A stretch of 64,000 bases of DNA, taken from contig CAIMCD010000014.1 of NCBI GenBank assembly GCA_903839405.1, forward strand, positions 1 to 64,000, given 5' to 3'. This stretch comes from an uncultured Chlorobiaceae bacterium. GTDB lineage: Bacteria > Bacteroidota > Chlorobiia > Chlorobiales > Chlorobiaceae. The notes beneath the pieces were generated by a model. The model saw only the letters and a list, made by a program, of their open reading frames with translations, did not search any database and was not told where the DNA came from. The position numbers and the translations under genes are program-made. Below, piece by piece: positions 58,961 through 64,000 of the stretch. Position 1 is the stretch's first letter; each line of letters opens with the position of its first letter.

Positions 58961-61132
58961 ATGCTGCTGTGTACCGTCACCCTGCATTCGGAGGAGAAGA
59001 GCGCACAGCAAAATCCGCCCCGAACCACTCCCTACGTCAGCAAAATCCGCTTCAGCGGCAACAAGGCCGTCAGTGAAGATGAGCTTCGCCAGATCATGGT
59101 AACCTCGGAGCAAAGCTCCTTTCTGGGGCTGGGGCTCTTCGGCGGAGCACGCAAACCCTTCAACTCGGAGGAGTTTAATAAAGACATCCTGCTTCTGAAG
59201 AAGTTCTATACCTATAAAGGATATTTTTTTGCCTCCATGGACACCACCATTGTCCACCGCCCGGGCGGCAAAAAGGTGGACCTCAGCATCCTGATCCATG
59301 AAAACGAACCGACCAGGGTTGATTCCCTCAATTATGAAGGGCTTCACACCATTTCCGGAGAGCTGAAACAGCACTATCTCAGCAACCAGCGCCTGAAGGT
59401 CAACGATATTTTTTCCGTTGAGCGACTTATCGAGGAACGCGATCGCACCCTCTCGTTTTTCCGACAATACGGGTATGCTTTTTTTCATGAAGACAGCATC
59501 CGCATCAAGGTGGATACCGTCGGTACCCGTGCAGGAGTCCTCTACCGGATCTCTTTGCCTGAACGACTGAAATATGCGGCCATCAAGGCTGTGGTGCACA
59601 ATCCGGTGAAAAATGAGAGCCATGAACGAGAAAAAATCTTTACACAGGATAACATCCATGGCATCATTCTCGGAAAACAGAACATATCGCCCAAACTGAT
59701 CACCTCGGCCATTGAGTTCCGGCCCGGAGAGGTGACCAACCAGACGCTTGAGCAACGGAGCTTGCAGAACCTGGGCGCCACCAACATCTTTTCCTCCATC
59801 TACATCCGTGCAGACTCAACAAAATCTGGCCAGCTCTACACCACCGTCCATCTTGAAACGACTCCCAAACACCAGATAGAGCCAAAAATACTGGCAGATA
59901 ACCGCTACGGCGACCTCTTTTTCGGTGCATCCCTTGCCTATGAAAACAAAAATCTGCTGGGTGGGGCCGAACGGTTCAACTCCTCCATTGAATATGGCTC
60001 GCAGTTCGGCTACAGCAAGAACCTGCTTGCAAACCTCCGGGAGGATCAATACACAAAAGTCATTCCCTTTGAGTTTAACCTCAAAAGCAGCCTGGTAATG
60101 CCGGTGCTGAGAAAGCCCGGAAATTTCTATTCGACAACCCTTCAGTACTCGGCGGCAAAACTGCCCGTACTGCTCTCCAGCAAGAGCGGATTGATACGCG
60201 AAACCTACAGTGCGCAACTCGGTCCATCATCACGCCTGAATTTTGACTTTTTTGAATTTGAATGGGTACAAAAAGATTCGCTGAAAGGGTTCAAGCAGTT
60301 GTTCAAAACCGATCTCGCAAAAAATATCGGCATTGATCCCACGAACGAACTGAGAACCAAGGCGGGCATAGACAGCTTACTTGAAACCCATATCAACCAG
60401 ACCTTCCGGCTGCGCTACAACTACACAAACCGCCAGAAGGTGATGCCGGAAAAAACAATCTGGAATCTTGACCTCCTGGTTGAAGAGTCGGGAAGCCTCT
60501 CCTGGCTGATTGATAAATATATTGATACCCGAAGCTATTCAGGATTTACCAACCGGGATCCCCAGATATTCGGCATAGCCTACTCGCAATATGTTAAAGT
60601 GGAACCAAATCTGGTCTTCACAAAAAACGTTACCCAGCAAAGCCAGTTTGCCGGAAAACTTCATGCCGGATGGATGACCCCCTACGGCAAAGCTGACGCA
60701 ACTCCTGAAGAACGACGCTTTTATACCGGTGGACCGAGCAGTATGCGAGGATGGCTGTTCAATACCCTTGGACCCGGAAGCAACAAAAGTGATGCCCTGT
60801 CAAATTTCGGAGCCAATATCAAGCTTGAGCTCGGAATGGAATACCGGCTGAAATTTTTTAAATTCTTCAGCCAACCTTCAGGAATAACGCTCTTTACGGA
60901 TCTGGGAAATATATGGGACAACTCCGGCCCATACGGCTTCAGCCTTGGATCGCTGACCAAAGATTTCGCCTGGGACACGGGCGTCGGGATGCGCCTCGGC
61001 TCACCGATCGGCCCCTTCCGCTTTGATTTTGCCTATAAAATCCACGACCCTTCTGAAAGCAGACCGTGGCGCATCTCAACCTGGCGACTCTCGGACTACA
61101 CCTTCAACTTTGGAATCGGCGAAGCCTTTTAA
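58961..61132 (+). CDS. Omp85-family outer-membrane assembly protein (BamA/TamA-like)
   Basis: This is a 723-residue protein with N-terminal POTRA domains (YVSKIRFSGNKAVSEDELRQIM; RVDSLNYEGLHTISGELKQHYL) and a C-terminal 16-stranded-type barrel. The lid-loop motif is GGPSSMRGW and the C-terminus ends GEAF. Omp85 proteins insert barrels into the outer membrane. It is shorter than a standard BamA with five POTRA domains, so TamA-like or a second paralogue is possible. The only start codon in frame leaves a truncated signal sequence (MLLCTVTLHS). The codons upstream encode a good hydrophobic core but no start, so the true N-terminus is in doubt. Confidence 0.85.
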   Translation: MLLCTVTLHSEEKSAQQNPPRTTPYVSKIRFSGNKAVSEDELRQIMVTSEQSSFLGLGLFGGARKPFNSEEFNKDILLLKKFYTYKGYFFASMDTTIVHRPGGKKVDLSILIHENEPTRVDSLNYEGLHTISGELKQHYLSNQRLKVNDIFSVERLIEERDRTLSFFRQYGYAFFHEDSIRIKVDTVGTRAGVLYRISLPERLKYAAIKAVVHNPVKNESHEREKIFTQDNIHGIILGKQNISPKLITSAIEFRPGEVTNQTLEQRSLQNLGATNIFSSIYIRADSTKSGQLYTTVHLETTPKHQIEPKILADNRYGDLFFGASLAYENKNLLGGAERFNSSIEYGSQFGYSKNLLANLREDQYTKVIPFEFNLKSSLVMPVLRKPGNFYSTTLQYSAAKLPVLLSSKSGLIRETYSAQLGPSSRLNFDFFEFEWVQKDSLKGFKQLFKTDLAKNIGIDPTNELRTKAGIDSLLETHINQTFRLRYNYTNRQKVMPEKTIWNLDLLVEESGSLSWLIDKYIDTRSYSGFTNRDPQIFGIAYSQYVKVEPNLVFTKNVTQQSQFAGKLHAGWMTPYGKADATPEERRFYTGGPSSMRGWLFNTLGPGSNKSDALSNFGANIKLELGMEYRLKFFKFFSQPSGITLFTDLGNIWDNSGPYGFSLGSLTKDFAWDTGVGMRLGSPIGPFRFDFAYKIHDPSESRPWRISTWRLSDYTFNFGIGEAF

Positions 61133-61175
61133 TTATTGTACTACCTGTTTTTTTCACGTTTAAAGAAGTAGAACC

Positions 61176-61841
61176 ATGCCCCTAACCTCCACCATTCTTG
61201 CCCCGTCCATTCTCTCGGCTGACTTCACCCAGCTCAGAAGCTCAATTGAGATCGCCGAAAAAGCCGGAGCCGACTGGCTTCACTGCGATGTCATGGACGG
61301 TGCCTTTGTGCCGAATATCACCTTTGGCCCACTCATTGTGCAGGCTATCGCCTCATGCACCAAGATGATTATCGACACCCATCTGATGATTGTCAATCCC
61401 GACCGCTTCATTGAGGAGTTCGTCAAGGCCGGCTCGCACCAGATTACCGTCCACCAGGAGGCATGCCCGCATCTGCACCGCACCATTCAGTTCATCAAAA
61501 GCCTCGGCGTCAAGGCTGGAGTCTCAATCAATCCCGGAACACCGCTCTCGACGCTTGAGGCCATTCTGCCGGATCTCGACCTGGTGCTGCTTATGTCGGT
61601 CAATCCGGGTTTCGGAGGGCAGAAGTTCATCCCCTCGTCGATTGGAAAAACCCGCCAGCTTGACGAGATGCGCAAACAACTCAATCCGGAACTGGTGATC
61701 GCCATTGACGGGGGAATAACGGAGGAGAATGCGCAGGAGGTTGTGTCAGCCGGAGCCGATGCCCTGATTGCCGGCACCGCCTTCTTCAAGGCGGCGGATC
61801 CGGTAAAAACCGCCGCAAGAATTAAAGCCGCGTCCAGGTAA
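61176..61841 (+). CDS. rpe: Ribulose-phosphate 3-epimerase
   Basis: Rpe interconverts ribulose-5-phosphate and xylulose-5-phosphate in the pentose phosphate pathway. The 221-residue TIM barrel has [49 protein letters not shown] and [11 protein letters not shown], which together carry the metal His/Asp residues. Its last 20 nt overlap, tail to tail, with trpC on the other strand. No terminator fits in that overlap. Confidence 0.97.
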   Translation: MPLTSTILAPSILSADFTQLRSSIEIAEKAGADWLHCDVMDGAFVPNITFGPLIVQAIASCTKMIIDTHLMIVNPDRFIEEFVKAGSHQITVHQEACPHLHRTIQFIKSLGVKAGVSINPGTPLSTLEAILPDLDLVLLMSVNPGFGGQKFIPSSIGKTRQLDEMRKQLNPELVIAIDGGITEENAQEVVSAGADALIAGTAFFKAADPVKTAARIKAASR

Positions 61842-62601
61842 GTTCGCTGAGTTCCACGCTGGTATGCAGCCCCTCTCCAATCAGCACCGCATCGAAGTGT
61901 GCCGCCTGGAGAAGGGCAATATCGGCCGCGGTTTTCATGCCGCTTTCGGCAACTGCAACAATTTCGGGGGGAATAAGGGAACGAAGGGCCAGGGAAGCAT
62001 GGAGATCCACTGAAAAATCTTTCAGATTGCGGTTGTTCACCCCGATGATTTTCGAGCCTTGGCGAAGGGCCGTTTCAAGCTCCCTCTGGTCGTGAACCTC
62101 AACCAGCACGTCAAGCCCAACACCCTCTGCTACCTGCAGGTAATCACCAAGCTGCGGAGCATCAAGCGCCGCCACAATCAGCAGAATGGCATCAGCACCG
62201 ATCAGGCGGGACTCAAAAATCTGGGATTCATCAACAATAAACTCCTTGCGTAATACCGGCAGCGGAAAAGCCTCGCTGACCTGTTGCAGATAGTCGTTTG
62301 AGCCCTGAAAAAACTTCTGGTCGGTCAGCACTGAAAAAGCGGAAGCGCCAAGATCGTAATAGCGCTGAGCCATGGCCAGCGGATCGAAATCATGCACAAT
62401 AATACCGCGCGAAGGAGAGGCTTTCTTGATCTCGGCAATCAGGCGCAACTGAGAGCCCTCACTACGGCCGAGCGCACCCCGAAAATCACGACATGCGACA
62501 AAAGAGCGCTGCAGCTCCATATAGCGCTGCAGGGGTCTCTCTTTCTGAAGCAGTGCTACTTCGCGCTCCTTCTCCTCCAGTATCCGGCTTAGATAGGTCA
62601 T
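61822..62601 (-). CDS. trpC: Indole-3-glycerol phosphate synthase
   Basis: TrpC closes the indole ring in tryptophan synthesis. The 259-residue TIM barrel has [56 protein letters not shown] and [15 protein letters not shown]; Lys and Glu catalytic residues are in place. The frame extends to 62655, but the ATG at 62601 fits the family and lies 7 nt after the carB stop codon. It is convergent with rpe and is probably read with carB. Confidence 0.97.
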   Translation of the reverse strand: MTYLSRILEEKEREVALLQKERPLQRYMELQRSFVACRDFRGALGRSEGSQLRLIAEIKKASPSRGIIVHDFDPLAMAQRYYDLGASAFSVLTDQKFFQGSNDYLQQVSEAFPLPVLRKEFIVDESQIFESRLIGADAILLIVAALDAPQLGDYLQVAEGVGLDVLVEVHDQRELETALRQGSKIIGVNNRNLKDFSVDLHASLALRSLIPPEIVAVAESGMKTAADIALLQAAHFDAVLIGEGLHTSVELSELTWTRL

Positions 62602-62608
62602 GCGCCCG

Positions 62609-64000
62609 TTACGCTCCGGCAGCCAGTTCGCGCAGCTCACCCTCGAACTCCACAATCTGGCGGATATTATCGAGGAACCAGGGGTCTATGCCGGTAGAGT
62701 TATGAATCTCATCGATGGTGGCACCGGCCTGAAAGGCATAGCGGAGATAGAACATCCGGTCGGCTTTGGGTATTTTGATTTTCTCAAGAATATCCTCCTT
62801 GGCATTTTTTTTCTGCGGCGGAGTCATATCCAGCACATTCATGAGATCCTTGCCGTCCGAACCAAGGCCGGCCCGACCGATTTCAAGCCCACGCAGCGAC
62901 TTCTGTAGTGCCTCCCGGAAGTTTCTGCCGAAAGCCATCACTTCACCAACCGACTTCATCTGCACACCAAGACGGGCATCAACATTCTTGAACTTTTCAA
63001 AGTCCCAGCGCGGCACCTTGACCACACAGTAGTCAATGGCCGGCTCAAAACTGGCCGGGGTGGTTTTTGTAATATCGTTGAGAATCTCGTCAAGCGTATA
63101 GCCAACGGCAAGCTTCGCCGCCACCTTGGCAATCGGGAATCCGGTTGCCTTTGAAGCAAGCGCCGAACTGCGCGACACGCGGGGGTTCATCTCGATCACC
63201 ACAATACGGCCGTTTTCGGGATGAATGGCAAACTGGATATTGCTTCCGCCGGTTTCAACACCAATTTCTCGGATAATTCTGACCGATGCATCCCTCAGCT
63301 CCTGATACTGCCGGTCGGTAAGAGTCTGGGCCGGAGCAACGGTAATGCTGTCGCCGGTATGTACCCCCATCGGATCCACGTTCTCGATAGAGCAGACAAT
63401 AATCACATTATCGGCCAGATCGCGGATAACCTCAAGCTCAAACTCCTTCCATCCAATCAAACACTCCTCGACCAGCACTTCGCTGATAGGACTTTCAGCA
63501 AGTCCACGACGTACGGCTTCATAATAGTCCGATTTCGTTTCGGCAAACCCGCCACCGGTACCGCCAAGGGTAAAGGAAGGGCGGATGACAATCGGCAAAC
63601 CGATCTCTTCAAGTGCCTCTTTGGCCTCTTTTTCATTGCGGACAAAAAAGCCTTTGGCCATTTCAAGGCCGATTTTTTTCATGGCATCGCTGAAAAACTC
63701 ACGGTTTTCAGCTTTTCGGATCGCACGAAGCTTGGCGCCAATCAGCTCAACGCCGTTGCGTTCCAGAATACCGGATTCAGCCAGAGAGACGGCAATATTG
63801 AGAGCCGTCTGGCCGCCCATGGTAGGGAGCAGCGCATCAGGTTTCTCCTTTTCAATAATTTTCTGCACATACTCCGGCGTAATGGGCTCAATATAGGTGG
63901 CATCGGCCAGCTCTATATCGGTCATAATGGTAGCCGGATTACTGTTAACCAGTATCACACGGTAACCGTCCTCTTTAAGGGCGCGGCACGCCTGGGTACC
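62609..64000 (-). CDS. carB: Carbamoyl-phosphate synthase large subunit, N-terminal half (split), 5' end cut by window edge
   Basis: The frame runs from the window edge ([28 protein letters not shown] in two parts) to a TAA at 62609. It covers the carboxyphosphate-forming ATP-grasp half of CarB, with [53 protein letters not shown] and [10 protein letters not shown]. It ends in the oligomerisation domain ([14 protein letters not shown]). The second ATP-grasp half and the allosteric domain are absent and must be encoded elsewhere. trpC follows in place of the missing half. The extreme N-terminus is outside the window. Confidence 0.93.
   Translation of the reverse strand, partial: GTQACRALKEDGYRVILVNSNPATIMTDIELADATYIEPITPEYVQKIIEKEKPDALLPTMGGQTALNIAVSLAESGILERNGVELIGAKLRAIRKAENREFFSDAMKKIGLEMAKGFFVRNEKEAKEALEEIGLPIVIRPSFTLGGTGGGFAETKSDYYEAVRRGLAESPISEVLVEECLIGWKEFELEVIRDLADNVIIVCSIENVDPMGVHTGDSITVAPAQTLTDRQYQELRDASVRIIREIGVETGGSNIQFAIHPENGRIVVIEMNPRVSRSSALASKATGFPIAKVAAKLAVGYTLDEILNDITKTTPASFEPAIDYCVVKVPRWDFEKFKNVDARLGVQMKSVGEVMAFGRNFREALQKSLRGLEIGRAGLGSDGKDLMNVLDMTPPQKKNAKEDILEKIKIPKADRMFYLRYAFQAGATIDEIHNSTGIDPWFLDNIRQIVEFEGELRELAAGA

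Overview
The window is ordinary chromosomal DNA from a green sulfur bacterium (family Chlorobiaceae; a Chlorobium or Pelodictyon-like species). Three genes point there together: pscC, the membrane cytochrome c of the homodimeric green sulfur reaction centre; a UbiA-type (bacterio)chlorophyll synthase (bchG/chlG); and a large single-chain pyruvate:ferredoxin oxidoreductase of the kind used as pyruvate synthase in the reductive TCA cycle. PEP carboxylase, an LpxC-FabZ fusion and Gram-negative envelope genes fit the same group. I found no rRNA, tRNA, insertion sequence, prophage or CRISPR array.

Layout. 1-9000: partial Xaa-Pro peptidase (-), trpD, bchG, rpmB, rnhA, a membrane-anchored unknown protein, tilS (-), psd, tatA (too short for most gene callers) and recN. 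9000-19000: soluble three-PAS histidine kinase, dapA, gcvPA and gcvH (-), rlmB (-), por. 18900-28600, almost all on the minus strand: methyltransferase > DUF4905-like > xerC (ATGA overlaps), then hpf with its own terminator, then hprK > peptide-binding lipoprotein > permease > ruvB > TPR lipoprotein. 28700-41500: queF, pscC (-), ppc, an AT-rich PEP-CTERM gene (-), comM, a porin, sppA and an OppF-type ATPase (-), rsmI and panC. 41600-52600: pnp, leuS, acs, tspO (-), an inositol-monophosphatase-family gene, lpxC-fabZ, pgsA-like (-). 52600-64000: ruvC and yebC (-), pheA-polA, an envelope cluster (M23 peptidase, DUF2795 protein, Omp85 protein), rpe, trpC (-) and the N-terminal half of a split carB (-), cut by the window edge.

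How the genes fit together. por (acetyl-CoA + CO2 to pyruvate), ppc (PEP to oxaloacetate) and acs (acetate activation) feed carbon into central metabolism. bchG and pscC serve the photosystem. trpD, trpC, pheA, dapA, panC, carB, queF and the gcv genes are biosynthetic. lpxC-fabZ, psd, pgsA, the porin, the Omp85 protein, M23 peptidase, sppA and tatA build the envelope. ruvB, ruvC, recN, polA, xerC, rnhA and comM handle DNA.

I did not find a convincing new multi-gene system. The observations most worth a check are: a T10 tract just upstream of the Omp85 gene, where one extra T would restore a GTG start and a full signal peptide; a cluster of DnaA-box-like 9-mers in a convergent intergenic gap; carB split at the oligomerisation domain and followed 7 nt later by trpC; an rpmB terminator that ends a few bases before the rnhA start codon; a METTL20-like methyltransferase of unknown target; and paired dyads between the PEP-CTERM gene and comM. 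Start codons were revised from the longest open frame wherever family length, ribosome-binding sites or overlaps argued for it.
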